From assembly GCA_016808115.1 (NCBI GenBank), contig JAEQBH010007375.1, positions 20,708-84,707 of the forward strand: 64,000 nt of DNA, written 5' to 3'. Shown here in pieces: positions 44,479 to 56,805 of this stretch. The position numbers and the translations under genes were made by a program. The stretch's first letter is position 1, and every line of letters starts with the position of its first letter. This DNA comes from Tetrastigma voinierianum (Eukaryota; Streptophyta; Magnoliopsida; Vitales; Vitaceae). Below the pieces are notes generated by a model. It made no database searches. It was not told the origin of the DNA and saw only the letters and a program-made list of their open reading frames with translations.

Positions 44479-45174
44479 TTGTGGGTACCATGGAGCGGGC
44501 TGGTACCCTTGACCCAGCCCGGCCAAGAGCCCGAGAAGGGACTAGGCCCCGGAAGCCGACCGACCCAGGGAAAGGCTGTTGCGTCCTCCTTCGGGTACCT
44601 GAAGGGACTAGGCCCCGAGCCAAGCGGCCAGAGCCCCCAGGGCATCCAGAGCGATCCTCGTCCAAGATTGCGGGCATCTCATATCCCGGACGTCTTTTTA
44701 CCCAAGTGTTTCCTTTCCTGATCGGTAACTCCACCAAACGAGGTTGCCTACCGGCTCTTCATGGTATAAGTATACGGTCTCCCATGAGCTAGTCTGCTCG
44801 CCTCCAAGAGACTAGGAATGCTTTCCTACCAGCGGCTCTATTGGGAAGGTAGTTACGTAAAAGGCAGGATAAGTCATCCTTCCTGAAATAAGAGCCACCT
44901 TCCCACAACATCAGCTAGGAAGGAAATCGTCTACTCTCCAAAAAATGATTCTCTTTTCTCCTTCACAAAGAAGCAAATCCACATAAAAAGAGTCACAGGG
45001 TCTGGATCGAAAAGAATTGCGACTCTAAGCTCAAAGTTTTTTAGAATAAGACTAACTTTGCCATCGGGATGAATGAAGGAACACCTGATCGTCTTCTTAT
45101 TTGTTTTGCAGAGTTCGACCCGGTGAGTGGATGCTCGACCAGATCCGCCCAGCTTCCCGAGTCGGGAGACCACA
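44479..45174 (+). repeat. 5' LTR of the Tat element
   Basis: It starts TGTGGGTACCATGGAGC and ends GGGAGACCACA. GC-rich in the first third, where GAAGGGACTAGGCCCCG occurs twice; later CATCTCATATCCCGGACG and CAAGAGACTAGGAATGC match the 3' LTR. Confidence 0.9.
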
Positions 45175-46625
45175 ATTGGAGCCGATGCATGGGAAGCCTT
45201 GACGAAATCGAGAGCGATGCGCGAATTTAAGGTACACGCTCAGGGTGACATAAGATCTCACCCAGCTTACCCAGGCTACTCAAACATCCGGGTCGGATGG
45301 TCGAAGATTCACCACCAGGCTAGCAATCCGAGCGAACCCTGGCCCTTGAGACCACCGTGGCGCGAGAGATGGAAGCAAAGCAGAGGAAGCCGAGGCCGGC
45401 GGATATGGCCGGGTGCACGAGCAGGCGAGCCGGTTCGCGGGAAAAATGAGCACATGCGGGCCGGTTGGAGGCGGTCGGACCGAGGCTGTCGAGGAGTCTC
45501 CGCCCATTTCTTGCTTCCCTTCTTGGCAAAGGCAAAGAGGTTGCTGCGCCGGACGACATCGACTTGCCAGCGGATGACGAGCTATCGTTCGGCAGTTCCT
45601 TGCTCCCGCGCCGTTCTCCTTCCCCGAACACCGCGGCAGCCCAATCTAGAAAAAGGCCACCTCGTCTATCAAGCCGGTCCATCAGTGTCGCAAGGCGTCG
45701 GGTGCGGAGAGAACCTATCAAGGACTAACGACCGCCAATGCCAGCTCATCAATATGTGCGACAGTGAGGGCTTCCCACTTCGGTGCAAATCCATATACCG
45801 CCCTTCGAGTTGCCGCTCTGTAAATGATTTTTTTCCTCCAGGCTCCAGGGGACAAGAAGGACATACTCTCTACTCTCCTCGGACAACATATCTAAGATTC
45901 ACGATCCCTCTTGCATTCTCCATACCACCCTTCGCCATGTCACGACGGGTCGCCGTCCGTCACGATCACATCTTGCATTTCAACCGAGCTGATGATCCTG
46001 GCGCCGGGGGCGTCGAATCCTATGTAAATTGTTCAGGCCACGCCTTAAAATTTTCTACTTTAGCCTGGTTTCACAAGCTCCCCAGAGGATCAATAAACAC
46101 ATTCGGCGAACTGTGGGCCGCGTTCGTCTCTCAGTACTTGTGCTCTGTCAGACAAAAAGGGAACATCAGCTCCCTCCAGTCCATCCTTAAATGAGAGAAG
46201 GCAATCCATCCAGGGACTTCACGGGCGGTCGGGCAGCGGTCCAGCAGTTGGTATCTGAGTATGGATGCGGGTGTTACGAAACCCGGAAGAGCTTTGGGGC
46301 CGACTACCCAGATTGTTCCTAGTCTTTATCCTGGACCTTGAAACATTATGGAGGGAATTATGCAGAAACGGGAGGATAAATTCTCTACGCTGGAAGATAA
46401 CATCCAGGCCGCCTCGCAAACCATCATGATATGCTTGGACGGCAAGGCGACCGCTAAGGGCCTATCCGAGCAGAGAAAAGCAGCGCGAGGCAAAGGCCAG
46501 AAGCGCCCGACCGGGGCAATCCAGGAAAGAGGAAAATTCCCCCAGTTCAACTGCTCCTCAATATTGCCTATGGCTGAAATACTTGCCCATCATCGAGACC
46601 TTCCACGACCAAATGGCCCCACCTG
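45175..46625 (+). pseudogene. Tat gag remnant
   Basis: An unusually long frame runs from the LTR to 46194 (355 codons), but only its last third reads as gag: WFHKLPRGSINTFGELW and FVSQYLCSVRQKGNISSLQS at 46060-46190. After a frameshift, RDFTGRSG-like and, at 46348-46626, EDNIQAASQTIM and RGKFPQFNCSS match the downstream gag region. The N-terminal two thirds of the long frame have odd composition and shift relative to any gag pattern I know; I would not treat the 355-codon frame as one protein. Confidence 0.75.
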
Positions 46626-47560
46626 AGAGTAGAGTCCGGACCCGGTGATAGATCCCACTGCGTCACGATTATCCACGGGGACCATGGCCCGCGAGACCCG
46701 ATAGCGCGAGCCCTCCAATTTACGATGGAAAGGCGATTGGTGGCCACCTCGGCGATGCCACGGGAGCCAACCGCGGGGAGTAGCGGCCGCCCCCTGGCCA
46801 GCAGGGCCGTTGTTGATATTAGGCATACGCGGGCTCAGCCAACCATCAACTTTATCTTTGGGGGGACCACACGATGTGATATCAGTCAATAGTAGAGAAG
46901 AAAAATGCTCGGCGGCTTTAGTTAGAGCGAGTGAACATCGTCGGCTACCGGGAGAACATCCGCGATAAGCTCGGTAGTTGGCGGCCGATATCCTTTCCCC
47001 TGTTATCCCCCCCTCAAGTCATTACCCCTCATTACGATGCACTTGGCACTTCTTTATCACGTATTAATGGTTTGATGTACGGGGTCCTCGTCGATCCGAC
47101 GATTATAGCGATTTATTACACCTCGGCCTTTAAGCGGATGGGAGTCCCCGTTGATCATCTCGATTCATTGGCGGGGTTTTATCGAGTTTAATGGGGCTAC
47201 CATTGACAGGTGGGGATGCTCGCCTTTCCCTCCCCATCGAAGTGGGCAGGTGACTTAACAAATACTGTTCTCGGTAGTGGAGGACTTAGGGCCATACAAT
47301 GCCATCCTGGGTCGGACATGACTACACGCCATGAAAGCCATACCCTCCACATATCATCAAACCATGCTTCTTGACCGCATTGAGCAAGTTGATCTTGGGG
47401 AGGCGAGTGTGTAGCGGCGGTCTGTCAAATCCCGCTGCGGGGGCCAGCGAGCAAAGCGAGTGCCTGGGTGGGCCCGCCCCTTGAGGATCGACCCTGCGCC
47501 CGATAACAATCCCGATCATCACTTTGGCCCACCTGGAGGATAGAGAGCCGCTCGCGATTG
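46626..47560 (+). pseudogene. Tat protease region remnant
   Basis: At 47030-47190 one frame reads GTSLSRINGLMYGVLVDPTI and then SAFKRMGVPVDHLDSLAGF. The protease active-site region is recognisable by position, but the DSG-like core is decayed to VDPTI. LGPYNAILGRT and HAMKAIPSTYHQT follow at 47290-47365, typical of the end of the protease in this lineage. Confidence 0.7.
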
Positions 47561-47859
47561 ATCCTTAAGCCCGCGCCCATAGCGGGCGGACGGTCATCTA
47601 CGTCGGCACCTCTTATCAGGAGGGAGAAGGTCCAATTATAATAGTGTCTTTGCCGATTGAGCGTCGATGTGTTCGCTTGGACTCATGTCGATATAGCTGA
47701 GAATAAGCCCCACAGCATTACCTCTGCAGATTAAATGTCGCCACATCCGCCCAATGGGTTAGGAAAAAGTGAGAGGCTCATCGGACCGCCCTTAGTGAAA
47801 AATCGAGCCGAGGTCGATAACCTTCTACGAATGGATTTATTAAATTAGATTAAGTACCG

Positions 47860-48460
47860 AGTTGGTTGTGACGTGGTGGTTGTCACGAAAGAGCAGTGGA
47901 AGTATGTAATGGATTATACGGACCTTAATGACGCATGCCTGAAGGACAACTTCCCTCTGCCCCGAATAGATCATATCGTGAAGCGCTTAATTTGGGCATG
48001 GTATCTTCATCTTTTGGATGCGCTACTCGGGATATCACGAATCCCAGTACACTCCCAGGATCTGCGGAAAAAGCATCTTTCATCACTCCCCATGGCCTCA
48101 TTATTCTGATGTGATGCCTTTCGGTTTGAAGAAAAATCTTGGGGCTACCTATCGGAGGGTTGGTGACTAAGATGTTCGCGGGTTACTCGGGCTCTGATGG
48201 AAGTTTATATTGATTATATGCTGGTAAGAATCCAGGCATCGCCGGGATCACGCGGCTCATCTCCAGCGGACATTCGGCCTCCTCGGAGAATATGGTATGG
48301 TGGCCCAGACCCCCACAAAATGTGCGCCCGAGTCGGCGTCGTGGAGTTCCTTGGTTTTATGGTGACCCCGAAGGGAATAGAGGCTAATCTTGCACGACAG
48401 GAGTCATCGCGCAATCCACTGGCTCCCACCTCCGAGGGATCCGTATTGTCGTAGGTTGGG
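47860..48460 (+). pseudogene. Tat reverse transcriptase remnant
   Basis: RT words appear in order: VVVTKEQWKYVMDYTDLNDA and DNFPLPRIDHIVKRL at 47873-47990, a decayed LLDALLG(Y)-like block, VMPFGLKK at about 48115, and MEVYIDYMLV at 48197-48230, where the second aspartate of the active-site YIDD box reads tyrosine. FLGFMVTPKGIEAN follows at 48350-48390. Frameshifts separate the blocks. Confidence 0.85.
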
Positions 48461-49110
48461 CTGCTCTTGGGTATCTATTTCCGAGTTCCGCGGTTTCGTT
48501 GAAACCACTTCTTCACTACCACTGGGGAGCTAAGCTAAGCCGAATGCGGAATGAAGAATCTGCCGGGTGTTCGTAGCAATCAAGAAATACTGGCAGGCCG
48601 CCAGTTCTTATGAATCGAGGAGGCGTGACATGCTCTATCTTTACCTAAGCGACCTACGATATAGCGATCAGTAGCCGCCTTGTTGCAAGAATATTGGGGA
48701 TGCTAAGTTGGGGAGCTGTGTTCTTTGTCGGCAAGTCCTTGACCGATCACGGAGACCCGGTCTCGCCACCTCGAGGCACAGGCTGCACATCCCTCGGATG
48801 GCGCCGAAGCTCGCCCGTACTTCCCGGGCTCATCCCGGGTTGTGCAGTCTTGCTTCCGATTTGCCACTCCCGGGGCCTTGTTCATGGCTTTGATATGTCT
48901 AAGGATGGCCGGGTTGAGAGGCTGATGGAATTGGCTTGAGTATGACATTGATACAAGCCAGGGCTTTCGAAGAAGGGGTAAGTCTTAGCTGACTTCCTTG
49001 CGAGAAATCCTTCGCGTCCATTACTTGCCGGACCGAGGGCGGTGGACCGCTTTTTGTGTTGGTAGGCTTCCGGACAATCAGGAAGCCCGGAGCATCGGGC
49101 TGCGTTGACC
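48461..49110 (+). pseudogene. Tat RNase H remnant
   Basis: Strongly decayed. A DMSKDGRVERLMELA-like stretch at 48895-48939 and the following YDIDTS-like words in the next frame correspond to the C-terminal end of RNase H. The acidic active-site residues cannot be placed. Confidence 0.5.
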
Positions 49111-50700
49111 TCCCCAATGGGAAGGGTGGCTGAGCGATCTGCGTTTAGGCTTTAACGCCTCAACAGCGAGTCGAGTAGAAGCCATGATAGCGGTCTCGAA
49201 CTCTCACTCATCGTAGGTCTTGGCAGGTACTTTAGAGATTAAGACGACTCGCGATTAGTTGTAGGTTTCAGTCTTGCAAGTCGAATCCGAGGACCCCGAA
49301 TGGCAAAATATGCTTCTCTAGTCAAACAAAAATTAAGCACCCTCTAGCTTGGAAACTTGAACATGTCCCGGGTACTTTCACAATGAAGTAGATGCCTTAA
49401 AGCGTCGTGGCGGCTTCTTTACCGACAAGAACTGCTAAGTACCTCTCCCCCTTCACTATCAACGGGTTCCTCCACTTCTTTTTGCTCAAATATGTGCGAA
49501 CCGGAATGGGGAAGTTCTTGATCTTTGGATGGATCATGACTTTGCATAGCTGCGGGAGAGCACTACTAATGTGGAAGAAGTGGGGCTAGGAAATTGGATT
49601 CATTATTTAGTTCTCATGATGGAGCAGGTGACTATATATAAGCAGATCCACGGGTGGGACCACTGCTTGAAGTTATCTATTTTTTGTTGAAGGTGGTATG
49701 TATTTGGTAGAGACCACATAGTATATCATGGAAATGCTTGGGGAGAGCACTAGCCTCATGGACTCTGCATGAGTCTTCTTGTGGCTATAAGTGGAATCAT
49801 GATTGAAGAAAAATTGAAAAATCATGACCCTTGCCACGCGTACGTCTTGAAATCAGGTGCGAATCGGCCTCCATCTACAGCTCGTGGCCATTTGTAGTAG
49901 GGGGATTGATATGGGTGGGGTGAGCTTCCACTCGCCTTCGCCTAAAAGAAACTAATGTTGGTCGCCAGGTTAATGATACAGTAAATGGATGGGGCTGATG
50001 CGCCGTCAATAAAGATAGAGATATTTTCGGTTCATACGGAAAAACATTGTCTGCCAGTTCGACATCCAGGAATCGATTGTATCGATAATGAATTTGTAGT
50101 TTGATAGTCTCGAGATTATCGAGACTTTTTTACTTGTTGAAGATAGCTTGTACTCCACCCTGGTACCCCGAAGAAATGGCGGTGAAGCCTTCAACAAAAC
50201 CATTAATTTGCCCTCAGCGGTTAGACTCGGTAAAGAAATGGTAGAGGAACTACGAGTGCTCTGGGCTTTATGGGACCACGGCCCAGAAGCCCGACCGAGC
50301 TGTCTCGCTGGCACTGCTTTCGGATGGAAGTTGTTATCCCTCTTGAAGGTGAATTATACCATCGAACAACTACGCTCGAGATCGGAGAAATGCGGGATCG
50401 GGTGGTCGGAGAGTTGAGCGTAAGTGACGAGGCACAGGAAGCGGTAGCAATCAGGTGGCATCCTACGATGCAGCAGCGGAATTCTTTATAACAAGCAGTG
50501 AAGCCTCGGGTGTTACAGCCGTGATCTAGTTTTGAGAAAGTTTTTGAGAATACTCGGACCCCACGGCGGGAAAATTAAGCCCAATCAGGAGGGGCCAGAG
50601 TATGTAGTCCTGGCGCTCGGGAGTTCGGGTCCTATGCTATAGACAAAGGTCGGAACTCCACATTACCCAAGTGTGGAATGCCACACACTTGAAGAGGAAT
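49111..50700 (+). pseudogene. Tat integrase remnant
   Basis: The zinc-binding and core domains are too decayed to place (49.1-50.1 kb). The C-terminal region is clear: VVIPLEGELYHRTTTLEIGE at 50325-50390, then QEAVAIRWHP. A block of KVFENTRTPR-like, PGARESGSYAIDKG-like and STLPKCGMPHT-like words up to about 50680 matches the usual end of pol in this lineage. Confidence 0.7.
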
Positions 50701-50764
50701 TATTATCAATAAAAGAATGTCTTTATTATCTACTTAGGCATGTCTTCGCTATCTATATGCGGGA

Positions 50765-52600
50765 GATTGAATTATAAGTCGGGTGGCGCGATTACATTGA
50801 CATGACAGTATAAGATCATCCTAGTTAGTCAAATTAAGTCGGTGCAAGCGCGGTTCCACGACTGCCCGGCCGAGCATAAATTACATCTAATTTGAGTCAG
50901 TTATAGAGGTAGAGATTGGTGCGGGTTCAGCGACGCAGGCCCGATTATGAATCACATATAGCTAGTGGTCAAATTATAAGTCGGGTGGCGCGGTTCAGCT
51001 GAAACACCGGAAACAGCATATATCACATCTAGGCCCGGTCAAATTATAAGTGCGGGTGGGCGCGGGTTCAGCGACCTGCGGCCCGGCCAAAGATCACTTC
51101 ATTTGTTTAAATTATAAGTCGGGATTGGCGCATATCTACGACTGCCGGCCCGGCGATCATCCGGTGGTCAATTATAAGTTCGGGTGATGTAGTTCTGACC
51201 TGCCATTTCGACCTTAAGATCACATCTAGCTAGTGAAATTATAAGTCGAATTAAGCGCGGAGTTCAGCGACACCTTGACCCGGCCTCAGTCACATATAAT
51301 TTGGTAAAATTATAAGTCCGATGCGCGCGGAGTTCCACGACTGCCAGCCCGGCCATGATCACATATAGGTGGTGAATTATAAATCACGGCGGTGCGCGCG
51401 ATTGATGCGACTTGCGTGACATAGATCACATATGCTTGTCAAATTATAAATGCGAATTGGCGCGGTTCCAGCGACTGCCGTAGCGGCATGAACCGCGCGT
51501 ATAATTGGATTTAAGGTGCCTCTGCTAAGTCCGATTGACGCGGTTCCACGACTGCCCGGAGCCCGGCTATAGATCCGTCTGGTGGTCAATTATAAGTCCG
51601 GTGGCGTGGTTCAGCGACACAGCATTGACGCCGATCATCTGGGTGGATCAGATTATAAGTAAGTTGGCGCAGTTCTGACTGGCCCGAAGCATAAATCACA
51701 TCTAGTGGTCAATTATAAATCAGGAATTGCGGCGCGGGTTCACGACTGCTGACCCGACATGGAATACATCTATTTGGTCAAATTATCGGTCGGGTGGCGC
51801 GGTTCCACTGATCTGCCCATTTCGGCGCCAAGATCACATCTAACTGGTCAAATTATAAGTTCGGGTGGTGCAGTTCCCTGACCTACCCGACCCAACATAG
51901 ATCACATCTAGTTGGTCAAATTATAAGTCCAAAGTGGTTCAGTTCAGCGACTGCCGACCCCAGCATAGATCACATCTAGGCCCGGTGAATTATAAATCCC
52001 GGTGTGCGATTTTCTTGACTGCCGACCCGGCTATAGATCACATCTAAGCCCGGTCAAGAATTATAGAAGTCAGGATGTGCGGTTCACGGCCTGCGGCCCG
52101 ACATAGATCACATCCCCAGCTGAATTGAATTATAAGTTCGGGTGGCGCAGTTCAACGGCTGCCGACTGGCCTCAGATCATCTAGGTAGTCAAATTATAAG
52201 TCCGGGTGGCATAGTTCCGTGACCTGCCCGACCCAGTATAAATCACATATAGCTGTCAAATTATAAGTTCGGTGGTAAGCGAGTTCAGCGACTGCCCAGG
52301 CTTCGACATAGATGTCCGCATTTGTTGGTCAAATTATAAGTCGGGTTAAGCATGATTCAACGACACCTGCCGGCTGGCATGATCATCTAGCGGTTCAATT
52401 ATAAGTCGGGTGGCGCGGAGTTCAGCGTGGCGACCATCATGAATAACATCTAGGTGATCAGAATTATAAGTCGAGTTAGGCGCGAGTTCAGCGACTTGCC
52501 CCAGGCCAACCATAGATCTGTCCCTAATTTGGTGAATTATAAATCAGGGTGGCGGAGTTGAGCGACCTATCCAGGTTGTGACAAAGCGACCCATCCAGGC
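50765..52600. repeat. Satellite-like array of about 70-bp units inside the Tat element
   Basis: About 25 imperfect copies follow each other, each built on GTCAAATTATAAGTCGGGTG, GCGCGGTTCAGCGAC, TGCCCGGCC and ATAGATCACATCTAG. Copies differ by many one- to three-base indels. The array starts just after pol and ends where the antisense ORF remnant begins. Post-pol tandem repeats are known in Tat/Ogre elements and have been proposed as seeds of satellite DNA. Confidence 0.9.
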
Positions 52601-52754
52601 TCGATTACTATGATCTCAACGGATGCAATCGAATGAAGCATTGACAAAAATCAAAACAAACTGGATGGCGTAACATCAGCGCGTCGGTATAAAAAAATTT
52701 AGCGAAGGCGAAGTGATAAATTGTTTGATACAACCAAGCCGAGCGGTATAAGTT

Positions 52755-55524
52755 TCATAAAAATCCTAATTTGGCTATGGCGTCCTCAATCCGTCGGGCG
52801 AAATTTGGGGACCTATCGGGAGGTCGCCTCTTCCCAGCAACGGTCGGGCTAATCTCAGTGCTCCTCGCACTACGATTGGATCTAAGAAGTGGTGCTCTGT
52901 GGCGAGGTGCTAAGGGGCGCGAGGGTTGGCAAAGAACTTTGGGGTAAAGGAGTGGGATTAAAGTTCGGCATTCGTCGGGATGCGAGCACTCCATAAACGT
53001 TGTGCGTGAAAGCGCCTTGACCATAGCCCAGAAGTAATTGAGCGGTAGCGTGCGGCGGAATCGGAGACTCGACTCCTACTTGTTTCTCTGTCGTGATGGC
53101 CTTACTCCTGGCAGATGAGCGAACTCATCCTTCACAGTCTCGAGCTCCATGACTAAGGCAAGTCTCTCATATGCTAAACGACCATTCTCTTCTTCTGCCT
53201 TCTTACAAGCCTCCTCCGCTACGGCTAATGCCTCATGAGCAACTCCATGCCGGACTCACTTCGACGACGTCTTCCATGACGCTAAGGCACGTTGGACCGG
53301 GCAAGCTTTCGGACTATTTGTGCTTTCGGGTATTGTGGCCCTTGTTGTAACTTGGCCCATCTTTGCCTCATGGCATGCCGTGTCTCTCGGCCTCGGCTCA
53401 GACGAAATCTCTCGGTGGAGCTCCTTAGCCTCCGGCTCAGGAATGACGACCATGATGACCTTCTTTAATGGGGCGCCACATCTCTGATCACCATTCCGCT
53501 GAACATACCGTCTGCCGCTTAGCGTCCCTCGAAGTACAGGCTCAAACTCGTGATGCTGAAGCGCCATGTTCCGAATAGCGACAACAACTTGCGAATAAAC
53601 CCATTAGCAACTAAGAAAATAAGCAATAATGCTAATGCCACCCGACGGAACCCCCTATCTTACCAATTCGATCGACTGGACGAAGTTGCGGTTTCGGACC
53701 TGTATCCCATCGTCGATAATCTGCAGAAAATCCTCCTTCGGGGTAGAAGCAGGGAGGGTCACCGTATAATCCTCGCGAAGACCCAGGCCCCGAGCGACTA
53801 CGGCACCCGGTATATGTACGGGGAAACAAATTGCCCTAGCCGTCGGCCACGGACGACTCTCCACGATGGAAAGAACCCTGCTTGTACTTGTGATATATCC
53901 TTAGCTCACTTGCCCGAGTGCCGACACACTCTCTCGGGGCTGGCTTTGCATGGAGGAAGGTAGATGTCAATTATCACCTGGTCCGGCCGATGGGGCTTGG
54001 GCGATCAGTTTGCATATGCCCGACTTGCTTGGTTGCTCCTCGGCCTTATCCCGAGAGCGGGATTACTTGGAGTGTAGTCGGGCGGACCATCCTCGTTGGG
54101 TCCCGATCGGTCGGCTCAGATCCGGTTAGATTCCGACACAGCCAGGCCCCTAGTTCGGAAGAGCAGGGGATGATGATTGCCTGGTCGAACCGTCGGCCGT
54201 GGGGCGACCGTGGCGACCAGGTTAAGCTCGGTCCATGATCCGAGCAGGCGCGTCGACTCATCAGCGGAGATCACTGCGGAAGCTCACTCTTACGGGCGGC
54301 GTAGCGATCGAGCACCCCCGCCATTCTCTCCTCTCGTTCTTCTTCCTCCAAATCCCGAGGACCTTACGTAGCCGATGGAACCAAGGTCTGAAATCCTCAC
54401 ACTTGGACCCCGGTGCGTTTAGACCTTGGACCACTTTCATTTACCTTTACCACTTGGGGGGTAGGTCAGGGCGCACGGGCGGAAGGGGCGCACGGGGCCT
54501 CCTAGTTCTCGGCCGGGAGGACGGGATGGACGAGCGAGAACCCCCTTCGAGACGGAATAACCTCGATGTGCTTCCGGCCCCTTGCACGGAAACTCGATGC
54601 TTGATTCAGTTCCGGAGGAGGCCAGCCTTCTTTAGAAACTAGGCGTATAAATCGGCTATCACAAAGTGCTCTCGTTTCCACATTTTCTGCGAAGGCAAGA
54701 GTAGGGAATGGCCGGTATAAGGAGCCGGTTGTGTCTCCGCAATGGATGTGTTCTCTGGAGTAAACGGGGCCGACGTTGGCGTTCCCACTTTCGGAAATCT
54801 CAAGTCGCGGATCTTCTCGATGCTTTCGACTTCTCCACCCGATTACTGACCTTGCCGCTAAGAGCCTTTCACGCATGAGCGACCAGCGGTTAACGATTCA
54901 TAACATAACAAACGTCGGGGCTTAGGTTGACAATCCAGATCCAGCCCAACTACACACTTGGGAAGGACTAAGACCAGTTAATATCAAACGGTAGCCTAGA
55001 GACCGGGGTCTCATCGAGACCCACAAGCTCGTGATGCCGCTCGCCTCCATCTTAGGAGAGTCGGGGAGCCATTGTGATCACCTGTCCCGCGGGCTCAAAG
55101 CCGACATGGACATTGAGCCACCCCGGACCTTTGCTTAGAAAGTAAATCTGTGAAAAGTTCCACGGCGGGGTCGAGTTAGTCTGAGTAGTTGAGCAGCGGC
55201 TCATGGGTTAGGATCTGAGTGCGTTAGGGTGGATAAAAGGTCGAGGCGCCTGGTAAAAATGCAAAAGCTGTTTAACTATGGCGGAGCGGAAAGCGTAGCC
55301 GGCTACTAGATGCTCGGGTAAAAAACACACCCAGTTGTGTTCTCCACTGCGTGGACTCGTCCAGCCCTCTCGTCGGCCCAGAAATCAATGTTATTAGGCA
55401 CCTCGCAATACGCCTTTAGTTCCTCCATCGTCAGGGACGAAATGATGCTGCTTGTAGAAGGCGTCGCCTGAAGGCGCCCTCTTGGGCGACCACTCGTGGA
55501 AGTCTCTTCCCGACCCCTCGCCAT
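52755..55524 (-). pseudogene. Antisense ORF (aORF) of the Tat element
   Basis: Read on the minus strand, an ATG at 55524 opens MARGREETSTSGRPRGRLQA and then SSLTMEELKAYCEVPNNIDF. In other frames this continues with a HLVAGYAF/VKQLLHF and FIHPNALR-like block near 55250-55350 and a GLDETPVSRLPFDINWS-like block near 55000. Toward 53.2 kb it becomes a coiled-coil-like AEEACKKAEEENGRLAYERL. It closes near 52.9 kb with an aromatic GYGQGAFTHN- and ANPRAP-like tail. Order and wording fit the post-pol antisense ORF I associate with Tat-type elements; its function is unknown. Frameshifts prevent translation. Confidence 0.65.
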
Positions 55525-55870
55525 TCTACAAGAAGATCAAAAGGAGAGGAGAAAACGAATATTAGACCCTAGCCATATACCCCCGATTGGGTCGCGAGGC
55601 ATCTTTCGAGGCCGGCCCGATGGCATCGAGGCGGAATAAGATTGAACACGTCCCTTCCTTCCAGAAGCCTTTTGTGACGGAAACTAGCCACCCCCCTTGA
55701 GGACTAACGCTACTAAGGGGTGATGATGGTTACTTACGGAATGAAATGCGCGAATGCACTGCGGCTTGATGGCTCCGCGAGCAGATCTGAGGTAGAATTG
55801 CTTTGTCGCGATGGTTGGTCGCCAAGAGGAAAGAAGATAAACCCAAAAACAGCACGCAAAGGAAAAGGTA
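55525..55870. other. Tat post-pol region, nothing coding
   Basis: This would be the upstream region of the antisense ORF, between its start codon and the SINE-like cluster. There is no clear TATA box on the minus strand. Confidence 0.4.
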
Positions 55871-55880
55871 TGACTTAATT

Positions 55881-56092
55881 GTGGGACCCCCACCCTTCGT
55901 GACCACGGGGTGCCCTTCAGGTGGCCCACTGTGGGGTCCACCCTTCGTAACCACTGGGTGCCCTGCCGGTGGGTCCCACTCACGGGGAATATCATGCCCT
56001 CCCTAGGCATTTTCTTTCCCCTCAGTAGAGACTCAGACAGGGACCGGGGGCTTAAGGTCGATGGGAGCATCTCTACTACTAAGCTGAGCTAG
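55881..56092 (-). mobile_element. SINE-like element, copy 1
   Basis: On the minus strand it opens with CTAGCTCAGCTTAGTAGTAG, a tRNA-like A box, and has a B-box-like GTCTGAGTCTC about 50 bases on. A non-tRNA tail follows with CATGATATTCC and two copies of a GGGCACCC...GTGGTTACGAAGGGTGG phrase, ending GGGTCCCACA. Confidence 0.55.
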
Positions 56093-56285
56093 ATTGTGAG
56101 ACCCCGCGCCATTGACACCTCGTGGGTACCCTTCGAATTGGAAGCTCACTCAGAAGGATATCCTCATTCATTTGAGTTCCTTTTTGCCTCCCCAGGAGAT
56201 TGAACCCGGGACCTAGGGTCTTTAGTCAATGGGAAGCATCTGCGGTACCAAGCTGAGCTACTTCCTGCGGGTACGGCGGGCTAGT
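56093..56285 (-). mobile_element. SINE-like element, copy 2
   Basis: On the minus strand GTAGCTCAGCTTGGTACC (A box) is followed by CCCGGGTTCAATCTCC (B box) about 40 bases later, then a tail ending GCGGGGTCTCACA. This is the clearest tRNA-like head of the group; the A-to-B spacing suits a pol III promoter. Confidence 0.6.
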
Positions 56286-56424
56286 AGCTCGGTTGAGTGC
56301 CGAAGATGCTTCCCCGATGGATAAGACCCCCAGGTCTGGAGTTGAATCTCTCTGAGGGCTGAACTTCGATGAAGTCGCTGAGCTTCCACGGCTGAGAGTA
56401 CGAATGATCTCAGCGCCTTTTATT

Positions 56425-56640
56425 GTGGGGTCCACACCCTTCGTGACCCGCGGGGTGCCTTTCGGTGTACATTTGTGGGGTCGCCCTTACCGTAACCAGC
56501 TGGGTGCCCTTCGAGATTGGGTCCAGCTCACGGGAATATCATGCCCTCCCTTAGGCATTTTCTTTCGCCTCCGTAGAGACTCGAACCCAGTGGGCCACAG
56601 CAGAATGCTCCCAGATTTGGACCTTAGCCCCACAGTCTGG
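56425..56640 (-). mobile_element. SINE-like element, copy 3
   Basis: It has the same tail phrases (CTTCGTGACC, GGTGCCTTTCG, ATATCATGCCCTCCCTTAGG). On the minus strand the B box CTGGGTTCGAGTCTC is intact at about 56575-56590. The A-box end is decayed. Confidence 0.55.
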
Positions 56641-56654
56641 GTTGGTTGAGTCTC

Positions 56655-56805
56655 TCTGGAGCGAAAATGCTAAGGGAGGGCTATGATCTATTCCACGTGA
56701 GTGGGACCCACTGAAGGGCACCTAATTGATTCTGAAGGAATTGGACCCCACGATGGAGCCACTGAAGGGCACCAGAGTAGTCACGAAGGGTGTGGACTAA
56801 CATGT
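56655..56805 (+). mobile_element. SINE-like tail, inverted copy 4
   Basis: On the plus strand ATGCTAAGGGAGGGCTATGA, GTGAGTGGGACCCACTGAAG and GTCACGAAGGGTGTGG repeat the tail of the other copies in opposite orientation. With copy 3 it forms an inverted pair. The head is missing. Confidence 0.5.

Noticed and set aside
45127..46194. 355-codon open frame as one intact protein
   Set aside because: Only the last third reads as gag. The start lies inside the LTR and the rest shifts frame relative to gag, so the open length is partly due to high GC content.
50765..52600. CRISPR-like array
   Set aside because: Repeat and 'spacer' vary alike, units are imperfect, there are no cas genes, and it lies inside a plant retrotransposon.
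56235..56285. True tRNA gene
   Set aside because: The A- and B-box-like words are present but the cloverleaf stems and acceptor do not form, and the sequence continues into a repeated non-tRNA tail; SINE-like instead.
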